Shown piece by piece: positions 1 to 10,163 of a DNA stretch of 64,000 nucleotides. This DNA comes from Aspergillus flavus (taxonomy: Eukaryota; Ascomycota; Eurotiomycetes; Eurotiales; Aspergillaceae). The position numbers and the translations under genes were made by a program. The stretch lies in assembly GCF_009017415.1 (NCBI RefSeq), contig NC_092403.1, forward strand, positions 186,001 to 250,000. The letters run 5' to 3'. Positions within the stretch are counted from its first letter, which is position 1. Each line of letters opens with the position of its first letter. The notes beneath the pieces were generated by a model. That model was not told where the DNA came from and ran no database searches. It saw only the letters and a list, made by a program, of their open reading frames with translations.

Positions 1-484
1 AACCACCACGTGAGCAGTGTACCAGACAAACGCCACAACAAAAGTACCAAAAGCAAAACAAGGCCTGGGAAAAAGCAAAGTCTTTTAAGTTTCGCATTGG
101 GGTGGGATACATGAAGAAAGCGCCAAATATAGGGAGCTCCACGATTGATTCTCATTGCCATGACCCCGCCCCCACGCGGGGGAAATTCAAGCAAGGAATG
201 CTCAGCAGCCTCATAAACCCAAACCGAGACTCAATTTTCAGGATCATCCGCCTCTTACCATCTTGAGAAGGAAGTCAAGGCTGCCAGATGACCGTGTCGA
301 TTCTTTGTCCCTGGTGATTAGTTGCCTTCCATCGGCGGAACTGCGGATGAGGCCTCCGTGTCGGACCTGCGCTCTGGCTAGGGGTATATAAATTAATGAA
401 ATAGGAGCAAAGGACGTTGAAGAATCGAACTATTTAATTCACTTGGTACTATCATCTTTCATAGCCCAAATTATAGACCCAGAC
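1..484 (+). promoter_or_regulatory. Upstream region of the proline racemase family gene, with TATA box
   Basis: No coding sequence is seen here. A TATA box (TATATAAAT) lies at 385-393, about 92 bp before the ATG at 485, and supports that start over the upstream in-frame start at 443. A C-rich then G-rich stretch at about 165-182 (CCCCGCCCCCACGCGGGGG) could bind a zinc-finger factor such as a CreA or stress-response type, but this is only inferred from base composition. Confidence 0.5.
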
Positions 485-1525
485 ATGCCTACGTCCCGAA
501 CCATCTCCATTGTCGGATGTCACGCCGAGGGAGAAGTCGGCGATGTGATTATCGGCGGAGTCCTCGACGTCCCCGGAAAGACCATGTTCGAGAAGCGACA
601 GCATTTCCTATACAAGCAAGATGAGGTAAGGTCTCTTCTTCTCAATGAACCTCGAGGCCGACCAGGCAAACATGTGAACCTTATCCTCCCTCCCTGCGAT
701 CCCCGTGCTGATGCCGGGTTAATAATTATGGAAAACGAAGAATATGCACCCATGTCGGGATCCAACTGTATATGCACGGTCACCGTACTTTTAGAAACCG
801 GCATGATCCCTATGAAGGAGCCCGTGACCGAGCTTACGCTTGACACTGCAGCCGGACTTGTCCAAGTGAGGGCTGAATGCCGGGGAGGCAAATGCAAGAG
901 CGTCGCCTTTGATAACGTCCCGTCCTTCGTGTTTCAGCTCGATTACAAGATTGACGTTCCTGGTATCGGCACTGTGTCTGTCGATATCGCCTACGGAGGC
1001 ATGATGTACATACTCGTCGACGCGGGATCACTTGGCCTGAGAATCCGGAACGCCGATGGCCCAAAGTTAGTCGAGGTCGGCGAGAAGATCAAAAAGGCAG
1101 TCAACGCAGCTTACACCCCGGCACATCCCGAGAACCCCGATATCTTTGGCTATAGTGTTCTCGCGTTCACTGAACCTGTCGAAGAGCTTTCGGACGGAAG
1201 TGGCAAGACGGCTATCAATACAGTTGTTACTTCTCCGGGCAGATTTGATAGAAGCCCTTGCGGCACGGGTAGTTCTGCCCGTCTAGCTGTCTTACATGCT
1301 CGAGGACAGATTGCCGTCGGGGAGAAGTTTGTGCATAGGAGTATTCTGGGAACTGAGTTCATCACCCATATCCGTGGGACGACCAAGGTCGCTGATTATC
1401 CGGCCGTTTTGCCAACTATCCAGGGTCGGGCGTGGATTACGGGTTATCAGACGGTTGTGCTAGACTCGGAGGATCCTTTCCCCCAAGGATTCCGTGTTGG
1501 TGATCAATGGCGCTGTAAACTTTGA
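485..1525 (+). CDS. Proline racemase / hydroxyproline epimerase family protein
   Basis: This 346-residue single-exon gene matches the full length of the proline racemase family (PF05544), whose members racemise proline, epimerise 4-hydroxyproline or dehydrate trans-3-hydroxyproline. The first active-site loop reads MSGSNCICT (residues 90-98) and the second DRSPCGTG (255-262). Aligned to the classical MCGH motif, the first catalytic position is Ser91, not the nearby Cys95, while the second is Cys259. That makes it a Ser/Cys subtype rather than the Cys/Cys of true proline racemase, so hydroxyproline 2-epimerase or trans-3-hydroxyproline dehydratase activity is more likely. The start at 485 is chosen because MPTSRTISIVGCHAEGE fits the family N-terminus and a TATA box lies 92 bp upstream. 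It is probably cytosolic, as no signal peptide is seen. It is probably not part of the metabolite genes downstream. Confidence 0.88.
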   Translation: MPTSRTISIVGCHAEGEVGDVIIGGVLDVPGKTMFEKRQHFLYKQDEVRSLLLNEPRGRPGKHVNLILPPCDPRADAGLIIMENEEYAPMSGSNCICTVTVLLETGMIPMKEPVTELTLDTAAGLVQVRAECRGGKCKSVAFDNVPSFVFQLDYKIDVPGIGTVSVDIAYGGMMYILVDAGSLGLRIRNADGPKLVEVGEKIKKAVNAAYTPAHPENPDIFGYSVLAFTEPVEELSDGSGKTAINTVVTSPGRFDRSPCGTGSSARLAVLHARGQIAVGEKFVHRSILGTEFITHIRGTTKVADYPAVLPTIQGRAWITGYQTVVLDSEDPFPQGFRVGDQWRCKL

Positions 1526-1930
1526 GTATGGTGCTCAGTAGCTATCAATACTACTTTAACAGTTGTTGTGTCGATGTCCTGAAGACAAGAACCTAGTCCG
1601 GGAAGTTTAATAGCACCACGATTAAGGCTCTACAGTTCAATAAAGAATTAGAACCTGAACCATATATAACTTGCATCATGAAGTACACCAAGCTGTCGCA
1701 AGATAAAGAGAAGAGTCCAAAGAATCTCGTCAAGGCGTAAGTACAGAACAGATTACACGCACAGCACCCAAAGTACGACACCAAGCCATTGTCACGGCGA
1801 CAATGTCGTACAAGATGAGCGGGCCACGTCAAGGATATTAACCTCAAGCCAAACGTCCATCCCTCTTCGCGGGTACGTTTTCGCAGGATAATCCATACCA
1901 AAGAAGTCCACATACCATAACCCCGACAAG
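1526..1930. other. Intergenic, no gene seen
   Basis: About 400 bp between two plus-strand genes, holding the 3' end of the racemase-family gene and the promoter of the monooxygenase gene. The minus-strand open frame across it has no recognisable domain. Confidence 0.5.
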
Positions 1931-3529
1931 ATGCCCCTGCCACACTTCAAGGTCATCATCGTGGGAGCATCCATCGAAGGCATTACCTTAGCATACTGTC
2001 TGCACCGGGCAGGGATCAACTATCTTATCCTCGAAAGGCGCAACGAACGTGTTCCTCCTCGAGAGGACCTACTGATTGTCATGCCAAACGGAGCACGGAT
2101 CTGGGATCAATTAGGCTTACTGGATCGAATAACGGACTTTATTGTGCCAATAGAGAAGGCGTACATGACTCTACCAGATACGGGCTCACACGAGATTGGG
2201 TTCCCTAGAGTTCTACGTGAACGGTGTGTATACCTTCGTCCCATGCAATCGTCACTCTAAGTATCACTTAGATTCGGATATTCGCCGGCGTTCATGAGTA
2301 AACGGAAAGTGCTTGAGATGTTATATACCCACCTTCCGCGAAATGATAAACTCAAGTTCGACAAGAATGTTGTCCGCATAGAGACTGGGCCGAATTGTAT
2401 GCGGGTCGTAACGTGGGATGGATATGACTACGGAGGCGATCTTGTCGTTGGAGCAGATGGTGCGCACAGCAAGGTACGGGGTGAGATGGCTCGACTGTCG
2501 AAACTAGAGGGATTAACGATGGATGTCAACAATTGTAGGTTTATCAATAGCCATTCTGGCTGTAAGGTACCCTACTAATGTCTCCTTGCAGATATGACCG
2601 TCGAGTACGTTCGTATTACAGGAGTTTCCACGCAAGATTTGGACTATCCAGCATTGACTCGTGGCACCATGTTGACCAGTAATTGTGCAGGGCAGAACAT
2701 AGCATGCTTGGTGGGGAAAAATGCAGAGATAATCTGGAGTATCTTCTTGAAGTTCGACTGTAAGTACCCCTACGGCAGTGCTCCAGAGCTTTCGGAAAAG
2801 GAAATACGACAGCGCTGTGAGAATACCGAACTATACGACCAGGCTCTATCCACCGATCTGAATTGGCGGGACGTGTGGGATAGGCGAAAATCGGTCAGTA
2901 TGATGCCAATGGAGGAAGGGCTACGTGAAAGGGGGCATTGGAGGGACATAGTCTGTATTGGCGGAAGCATGCACAAGGTGCTCTCATAATCCCCGAGATT
3001 CACGTGGGGTGATCTGACAATGATATAGACGGCACCTCATACAGGACAAGATACTAGCTGCTCTATCGAGGATGCCGCTGAGCTGGCTAATTTGTTGCAT
3101 GGCCGCCTCCGGGGGAGGCGCACAAAGCCCTCGACAGAAGAAATCAACATACTACTCGGTACATTCACGCAACGTCGTATCCGACGCTTGAAGCCTATAT
3201 ATCGCGAAGCCAAACGAGCAATCCGCCACATGACATTCTGCGGGCCGTGGAATCGACTTATTGCGAGATATTACCTTACGAGAAATGAGCAGGTCATTGC
3301 CGAATGGTTCTCCAAAGATGTAGCAGGTGGAGTCTCAGTTAAATTCCTCCCACTACCTGAACGTTCAGAGCTGGCATGGTCAGATATTCAGCTCGAGCAA
3401 CACACGTACTGGGGTGGTGTTGGTACTACGCGGATTCAATGTGGTTCCTGGGCTGCATTACACACCGTGGTTGTGATCGAGTCGCCCAGGTACATCGGTA
3501 GAAGAAAGCCTGCTTTATGTCCACTATGA
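1931..3529 (+). CDS. PaxM-like FAD-dependent monooxygenase (four exons)
   Basis: Exons 1931-2223, 2272-2534, 2592-2977 and 3029-3529 join in frame to 480 residues. The introns are 48, 57 and 51 bp, and the second holds a TACTAAT branch-point-like site. The protein matches FAD-dependent monooxygenases of the PaxM / salicylate hydroxylase type, common in fungal terpenoid and polyketide pathways. It has an N-terminal FAD loop VGASIEG (residues 11-17), then MPNGARIWDQLGL, a GADGAHSKVR motif, and a late segment with SIEDAAELANLL. Two family signatures are altered: the dinucleotide loop has Glu where Ala is usual, and the FAD ribityl-binding segment reads GQDTSCSIEDA instead of the usual GQGAN-type motif. 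The C-terminal membrane helices seen in PaxM are not obvious. It could be a functional divergent enzyme or one losing FAD binding. It stands at the head of the metabolite-type gene run. Confidence 0.82.
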
Positions 3530-3859
3530 TATTATGATATAAGCATTAATTGTGCACATGGAACCCGTGTTCTCATTGGGGGTCAAACATCAAGCATGTA
3601 GAAATATGCAACGGTCGCAAACCACAGGAAAGAAGAGGAATGAATGGCTGCCCTGAATGCAACCTGCTAAGATAATCAATCATGCATGCATGAACCTGGA
3701 ATTCCACTCCATCTGATCTCACATGACCCCGCCAACCCCTTCACCGACTTGCTTCTCATTTATAAAATCCCCCTACCACAAACAAGATCACCGCTCACTC
3801 GCATAAACTCCACCCTATCCCTACGACCTGATCGTCATAGAAATCCTGCTATAATTACA
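3530..3859 (+). promoter_or_regulatory. Promoter of the FSH1-type hydrolase gene
   Basis: No gene is seen. A TATA box (TATAAAAT) at 3761-3768 lies about 99 bp before the ATG at 3860, which favours that start over the in-frame ATG at 3686. Confidence 0.5.
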
Positions 3860-4641
3860 ATGACCAAGTCACTACCGCGCATCGCCTGTTTTCACGGTGG
3901 CGGGTCCAAAGGCGCCATCTACGAGGTTCAATGCTCCCAGCTGGCCGGACTGCTGAAAAACGACTTTCAATTCGTTTTCTTCGACGGTCCTTTCGAAAGC
4001 GGACCAGGACCAGGCGTTCTGCCCGCTTTCCGTGACTATGAACCTTTCCGGTCATGGTTCAAGAAGGATGGATCGGAAATCGAGCAGAGTGATGGGAGTG
4101 GATACGACATCTCGGGGCGGGATGGTGTGGAGCGCGTTTGGAAATTGATGGAGGCGGCGGGTCCCGGTGGAGAATGGGTGGGTGTAATGGGATTCAGTCA
4201 GGGCACCCGCATCACCGGTGGACTATTGTTGGACCAACAGCGGAGGACAGCATTTGGGGAACTGGGAAATACTCCGAAGCTGAAGTTTGGGGTGCTGTGT
4301 ATGGGTGCGGGTGCACCCATGGTGTCGGAGATTGGTCATCGTATGCTGCTCTTTCTCCTTGCTTTTTCGACGCTCTGAATATTTGTATTGACTACTTGAT
4401 TGTTACAGAGATGGCCGATACGGGATCGACGGATTTAGTGAAGATACCCACGCTACATGTGCATGGACTGAAGGACATGTTTTTGGCATTGGGAAGGCAA
4501 CAACATGCGACGTATTATGAGTCGGGTACATCAAAGGTATACGATGTTGATTATCATCATGCCATGCCTTGGTATAAGCATGAAGTCCAGCGATTGGCAG
4601 AGTTGATCCGCGAGTTGTATCGAGAGTCCACTGGATACTGA
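3860..4641 (+). CDS. FSH1-family serine hydrolase
   Basis: Exons 3860-4340 and 4409-4641 (68 bp intron) give 237 residues, the usual size of the FSH1 family (PF03959), alpha/beta hydrolases that include thioesterase-like enzymes of fungal polyketide clusters. The catalytic set is complete: Ser113 in GFSQG, Asp183 in GLKDMF and His210 or His211 in DYHHAMPW. The N-terminal RIACFHGGGSKG forms the oxyanion region. Without splicing the Asp and His would be lost. No signal peptide is seen, so a cytosolic place is expected. The substrate is unknown; release or trimming of a polyketide is a reasonable inference from context. Confidence 0.88.
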
Positions 4642-5713
4642 GTACAGCGTGGGCTTGCGAGGTCAATGCGAATGGGTACTTTATCTCGAGTGTCTGGTGA
4701 ATATTTAACGGCCCGTCATGAGGCTCAACCAGACTACGGAAGGCGTTATAGACGGACATTTTGTTTAATCTCAAGTTTCCTCATGTGGCAGGGTAGGAGT
4801 TCGAGGTAACTATAGCGTAATGAAATACGGTTGTCGGAATTGTGCTCCGTATCCGTCATGGAGTATATGATCAATTCAATGTCAACGAAGACGATATTGC
4901 CGAAGCTAAGAGATATATGCCTCTTCTTGAGACGATGAAACCGAACCTAGGTGTATATGGTGGATCTACCTATAGCTTCGACGCACTCATTCTCAATGGT
5001 GGCATTGCCAATCTCATACTTGATGCTAGGTTAACAACTTCATAATATGAATTTCCTGCCTAGCCGTCTGATACTGGAGAAGACGAGGAATTGCCGACAT
5101 TGTCTGTCATCATCGCCTTTGTTTGCTTCGGATTTAATTGGTGATAGTAGCACCAAAATTGATAACAGGGCTAACAACCACAGAAGATATTTACGCAAGC
5201 AACTCCCTACTTTTGGTCACCTACGAGAATCGGCGTCGTGGTGAGATTCAGATGTGCGCTAATCCCTTTCTCATGTATGCAAATATGTTGATAGAGACAG
5301 GATGCCCAGGATGCTATTGCAGCGCTAGTGCTACACCTTCGGAAGTGTTTCCGACACGGGTCTGCTACAAAAAGCCATCCTATTATATTCAGTCCTCTCT
5401 GTACCTGGTGACTTTACCTCAACAACATGGAATTGTGTGTTTATGGTGTTACGCATACACAAGCCAAAGTGGTAGGGGTACAAGAATGGTCCAGCCCGCA
5501 ACAAAAAGCGATAAGGTGAAATATAAAGGTGCAACAATACAAGCTTGGTGTGGTGTGCATTGCTGGAAGGCCCCTATATCACAGTTCGCATCGAAGTCGA
5601 TTGTGGTTTAATATTCAGGCTGTTGTAGCAGTCCTGCTCCGGGGCCCCCACTTGCACTGCTGCATCTCGACAATACAGAAAAATCTGTCAAAAATGCAAT
5701 TCCCGCCGTGTTC
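4642..5713 (+). other. Intergenic with two unrecognised protein-like segments
   Basis: Two plus-strand stretches look like former coding exons. One at about 4842-5030 translates to an acidic segment including MKPNLGVYGGSTYSFDALI. The other at about 5138-5290 includes KLITGLTTTEDIYASNS and FLMYANMLIETG. I do not recognise the family. They lie in compatible order, but no start codon, splice pair or stop gives one continuous product, so a decayed gene is more likely than an active one. Confidence 0.3.
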
Positions 5714-6556
5714 TCACTTTCCCTTTGAAAGTGCTGCACCGCTCCAGAGTGACCCAGGATTTAGCCGTGACGGATACAACTTCATCATACGCGAATAAAC
5801 CTCTTCGGCGGTCGTCGACTCCGCTACGACTTGATTGAAGGTTTCAAAGTAGGTCTTCGTCTCCGTGATAGCATCCGGACCGAATGAACCGTTTGGGTCG
5901 CTGTGTCCACCGATGACTACCTTCGGATTCAAGGCAGCAAGTTTATCCAGCGCCACAATCCAGGCAAGGCGCGATTCAATGGTCCCAGATTCCCCCATAT
6001 AAGGGTGCGTATTGCCATAAACGGCGTCCCCCGCCACAAGCAGACCAATCGAGGGCACCCATAGAGCAGTAGTGTCGTCGCAATCCGTGTGGCCCAGTCG
6101 CACTACCACCAGCTTTTCATTTTCCAGCTCAAATTCGTCCGCCGGAAGAGCTTCAGCGGACGTGAACGAGTTTGTGATCTGTCCAGGGAATAGTTTTTCC
6201 CACACACTCTGCAATCTCTCTGGCGAGTGCTCGTTCTCCATCCTGGACGCAACCTCTGGTATCGCTAGAACCTTCGCGCTGGGAAACTGTTTTAACAGAG
6301 TCGAACTGCCGAAATGGTGATCGCCGTGCGCATGAGTGATATAAATGGCTACTAGGTTTTTCCCACTATCAACAACCCAGTTGGCCAACTCTTCCGCGGC
6401 TTGGACCGTCAGCTGAGTATCGACGAGCACAGCATCATTTTCGCCGTAGATAAGCGTAGAGCTCGTGGGGACCCATTTAAGATCATCAGCGCCTGCAGGG
6501 CCAGTTCGGGTGGCACTCGGCCGCTTGCTGAAGAAGACTTTATGTTGGAGAGTCAT
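5714..6556 (-). CDS. Metallo-beta-lactamase-fold hydrolase
   Basis: A single exon of 280 residues with the metallo-beta-lactamase fold. The zinc motif is ITHAHGDHHFG, with ligands His75, His77, Asp79 and His80. RLGHTDCDDT and LLVAGDAVY supply the later His and Asp ligands, and IGGHSDPNG supplies the last His. Proteins of this fold in fungal clusters often act as stand-alone thioesterases for polyketide synthases, and others are lactonases or glyoxalase-like enzymes. The gene is transcribed away from the reductase gene to its right, across a 1 kb gap. It appears intact. Confidence 0.9.
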   Translation of the reverse strand: MTLQHKVFFSKRPSATRTGPAGADDLKWVPTSSTLIYGENDAVLVDTQLTVQAAEELANWVVDSGKNLVAIYITHAHGDHHFGSSTLLKQFPSAKVLAIPEVASRMENEHSPERLQSVWEKLFPGQITNSFTSAEALPADEFELENEKLVVVRLGHTDCDDTTALWVPSIGLLVAGDAVYGNTHPYMGESGTIESRLAWIVALDKLAALNPKVVIGGHSDPNGSFGPDAITETKTYFETFNQVVAESTTAEEVYSRMMKLYPSRLNPGSLWSGAALSKGK

Positions 6557-7597
6557 GATTATCTTTTCCAGACAAGTCTGAGGGTTGGGAGGTACGCAAA
6601 TATGGACATTATTTAAGGATAACTCGACGGAGTCATTTCGAAAATTCCAGTTCCCTCAAGTCACTGCCGGATTTGTCATCCCCCAGCTATTACTCTTTAT
6701 CCTCGGCCGCGAGAGTTTTGATGAGCGATCATGAAAGCTTGGTGGCAGCCGACTGCGCCAGAGCTACTACACCGCAGACCTCCGTCCGGCGATCCACCGC
6801 CACAAGTATGCCATGGTGAAGATTGATTTTTACAGAAATAACATCAAACATCGTGGCAGAGCCAGTGTTGGCCCCCTTCACTTGTACTAAATTCGCTTCT
6901 CGCCATGGTTTCTGTAGTGTGCAGATATGCCAACAAAAGCCGACCCGAGATCGGCTCGGCGAGGTTAGGGTTTTCAGCATATCGTCTAGACAGGGTCCAC
7001 AATAGAGCCCAATTGGCCTTCTCTCCCCACCATTCGCATCTGCCGAGCTCGGGTCGGCATTGATTGACTGTGGAGATTAACTTTAAATTGCTCATTTCAT
7101 TAATGGAGCTGTCATTGAACACGGAAAGGCCACATTTCCTTATAGTTGATCAATAAGCAACAGTCCCGCAGTTAGTGATTATTCATCATTATGATTAGTT
7201 ATAGAACCCTACTTGGTTTTCAAGTAAGATGACAGAGTTTCCAGTCATAAATCCATGTCTATTATTTATTTATTAAACGAACTAGCCGGCGAATAGCCGA
7301 CGAAGAATAAGTATAAGCCGTCCGGCATTGTCCAACATTAGAGTCAGATTTGTCCTGGTCAATACCCGTCCCAGCATATCGAAAAGGTCATTAACTCTAG
7401 TATACCGGATCATTCCGTGGGATAATAGATAGGTAAAATTCCAGCTGTGGTTTCAATCCCCGGTTGGGGCCTCCGAGGGTGGACTATCTACGTTTACAAA
7501 CTTAATGATGAAGTAAAGGATTCTGAACGTAGGGACACCCAGTGGACTTAATAATGCGAGATATTAATCAAAGTGAGTTATTCAACGTCATATTAAC
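6557..7597. other. Intergenic, no gene seen
   Basis: About 1 kb, AT-rich between roughly 7140 and 7440. Short open frames overlap on both strands and show no recognisable domain. It holds the promoter of the hydrolase on the left and the 3' end of the reductase on the right. Confidence 0.45.
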
Positions 7598-8684
7598 TTA
7601 CAAGGAAGCCTCGACTTCTCTCAACCTCAACTGCTGCTCCAGCATCGCCTCGACAATTTCATCTTGCCTCCTCCAATTCATTCCCAACATCCTCTCCGCA
7701 GTCCGTGTATCAACTGTCCACCCTCCTTCGATCGGTCCCTCTAATTTACAGCCAACAAAAGGGAACTTCCGCCTCACCAACTCCCTTACTTCTTCCCATG
7801 ACGCCGCCGGCGCCGACAAAAGAAATTCCGTCCCAGACGGAATCTCCGTCTTAAGCGCTTGAAGATGCGCTTCCGCCACATCACGTACATCCACCCACAC
7901 GTTCGGCATTGTCGGCTTCTCAGAACGCAGACTATTCCAGAAGAGCGCGTTGATTCCGTCTATCCCCTCTGGTGTTTCCTGGATGAGACTCTCACCAAGA
8001 ACAAAAGTTGGATGGAGCGTAATGATAGTAAAGTGTGGATTCTGGCGGGCCAGGAAGTCCCGCGTGGCTTGGTGGGCGCAAATCTTCGAGGCGCTGTATT
8101 TCAAGCCGTGTCCACGGGGGCCTTCAGGTATAACTGTAGGCAAATCAATTGAGATGATCTCGTTGGTGTTGTCTACCCCATTCTATCAGTCTTGGTCCAG
8201 GTACCGGCATGTGGTGGAGGGAAGCAGAAAGATCTTCACCTTTCACGAATACTTCCTTCTGTTGCAGAGCAGTAGGGGGCACTAATGCCAGGACCGAGGA
8301 TACAATGATCACCTTCTTGATCTGAGGGAATGATAGAGCAGAAAAGAGAACGGATTCGGTTCCTTTGACGGCCGGCTCGATATAGTCTGCTTGCAGATCG
8401 GAACCGCGACCTGGCATCGGTGAAGCCAAGTGGAAAACATAGTCCACGCCGGTAAGAGCAGGCTTGAATGCGTCTCGGACGGTGATATCCGTAATGATAG
8501 AGATTTCAATTTGGTCGTTATAGTCAGGGTATCGGGCTCGTAGAACGGCTTCCTGCTCGGGTTTGCGGATGACTAGTCGCACCCGGTAGCCCGCCCGTAG
8601 GGATACAAGAACGACTTGTGAGCCGATGAACCCGGTCGCCCCGGTAATTAATATAAGAGGGGTAGAGTGATGGGGAAGTGACAT
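7598..8684 (-). CDS. Extended short-chain dehydrogenase / DFR-like ketoreductase
   Basis: Two exons, 8684-8240 and 8172-7598, joined over a 67 bp intron (8173-8239), give 339 residues. The N-terminal NAD(P)-binding loop is ITGATGFIGSQ (residues 13-23). The catalytic pair is Tyr174 and Lys178 in YSASK, and VSSV supplies the catalytic Ser region. This matches the extended SDR group with dihydroflavonol 4-reductase, cinnamoyl-CoA reductase and fungal ketone reductases. Splicing removes an in-frame dead end and brings the YxxxK motif into the correct place. A minus-strand TATA box (8742-8749) lies 58 bp upstream of the start. It shares a short divergent promoter with the tautomerase gene. The substrate is unknown. 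Confidence 0.9.
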
Positions 8685-9050
8685 GTTGAGCTGATTCTGG
8701 GGATTCTCCGTGGATAGGTTGTTCTAGCCGGATGTCGACACTTTTTATACCACCGCGGGGCCACAAAGTAGAAGAAGCAAGCAATAGTGATGGCGTAATC
8801 CACCGCGTTGACTCAGTTCACTAATCATAACTAAAATTGATTACCATATCTGAAAGTTTCCTTGGTTGACGTAACTCACGATTTCTAATCTAGCGTTTTG
8901 CTCCGAACTCGCACCTGTCTCAGCGGGTATACGATATCCTATAAAGAGGCCTCTACGCAAACCCCAGCCCCTGATTCTCTCATCTCTGCCATACTATCAG
9001 AGAGATATCGCTCCCTCCTATTCACCGTATCACATACCATTCCCAGAAAA
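8685..9050. promoter_or_regulatory. Divergent promoter between reductase and tautomerase genes
   Basis: A 366 bp region with opposed TATA boxes: TATAAAAA on the minus strand at 8742-8749 for the reductase, and TATAAA on the plus strand at 8940-8945, about 106 bp before the tautomerase ATG. The arrangement suggests the two genes are co-expressed. Confidence 0.6.
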
Positions 9051-9527
9051 ATGCCCCTCTGGCAAATATACCATCCCCCAGGGACCTTTACCACTTCAAC
9101 GGAAAAGGAAGCCTTTTCCAAAGCCATAACGGAAAACTACACATTCGTCGGCCTCCCCGCCTTCTATGTTGTTGTCCAATTCCACGAACTGGACCCTGAA
9201 AACGTCTTCGTGGGCGGCGATCAACGGTCCAAAACAGCCAAGCCCTTCGTCCGGATAGTCGTCGCCCACATCGCCATCCGTCTGCCAGACGCCGACGAAT
9301 CATACGCCCGGGTCACCGCCAGTATCGACCGGGTGCTGAAGCCCCATGTACTGGACAAAGGGTATGATGTTGAGTATCATGTTGATGAGACCGAACGGCG
9401 GTTGTGGAAGATCAATGGGATGATCCCACCACCGTGGAAGAGTGAGGCGGAGCAGCTGTGGGTGAGGGAGAATCGGCCTGTTGTTTATAAGGGGGCGTTT
9501 CCTGAAGGAGGGAAGACGGCGCTCTAG
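9051..9527 (+). CDS. Tautomerase, cis-3-chloroacrylate dehalogenase-like
   Basis: 158 residues in one exon. The start MPLWQIYHPPGTF places Pro directly after the initiator Met, as needed for the N-terminal catalytic proline of the tautomerase superfamily (Tautomerase_3 / cis-CaaD-like group). The upstream in-frame extension to 8898 is rejected because it would bury that proline, and a TATA box at 8940 fits the shorter form. The length and the motif ENVFVGGDQR agree with fungal members. The reaction in fungi is generally unknown; isomerisation or hydration of an unsaturated acid intermediate is possible. It sits beside the reductase and PKS remnant. Confidence 0.85.
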   Translation: MPLWQIYHPPGTFTTSTEKEAFSKAITENYTFVGLPAFYVVVQFHELDPENVFVGGDQRSKTAKPFVRIVVAHIAIRLPDADESYARVTASIDRVLKPHVLDKGYDVEYHVDETERRLWKINGMIPPPWKSEAEQLWVRENRPVVYKGAFPEGGKTAL

Positions 9528-10163
9528 CTTTGGATTGAAAGATGTTTTTCTACGGACTTACTTGCGAAACTTACACTGGTTTTTCATGGCGGAGTCAAAA
9601 GGAGTACGAAGTACTATCATTGTATTGCATTCTATTATCGATAGTCTGATATTAGTTACATGTAGCGAGCATATATATCTCAACAACATCTCCTATGGCT
9701 TTGTCTTTCTGTTTAGCGGCTTTCTGGATTAACATTTAACAGCATAACTAGTAGTGTTGTCCATCTTTGAATATAACTCGATCTTTATACCAAGGGATGA
9801 AAGCCGAGATTACAAGCTCGTCATTAGCTTTATATTGATTTCTGTTACAGTACGCTGTCCAATTTTGGAATGCCGTTGTTTCATTCCATTCCAAATATTG
9901 TTTAGTTTTGTTTCACCTTGTATTGCTGGAACAATCAAAGAGTATAAGTGGCTTAAACGAGCTCCTAGGCATCAACTCCGCTCTGAGTCTCATTAACGTA
10001 CACCACGATAATAACCATCTCAGTCCTGGGTATCTCGTCTGTCTGGAAGCTCAGCCTCGTCTCTGTCTTTGCTGTTCTTCCTGACCTTCATCTTGCTCTG
10101 GTATTCCCTGACACAGTCCATCAACTTCCTCGTTATGGCACTTGACTTCTGGTACGGGGGTAA
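9528..10163. other. AT-rich gap upstream of the PKS remnant, no gene seen
   Basis: This is where the ketosynthase, acyltransferase, dehydratase and most of the enoylreductase of the adjacent PKS should lie if it were whole. No frame here encodes any of them. The base composition is AT-rich with long T runs. Confidence 0.5.

Noticed and set aside
4842..5244. Calling the segments a functional small gene
   Set aside because: No ATG start, splice pair and stop combine into one product.
7445..7490. tRNA T-arm-like sequence (GGTTTCAATCCCCGG)
   Set aside because: No matching D-arm, anticodon arm or acceptor stem could be folded around it.
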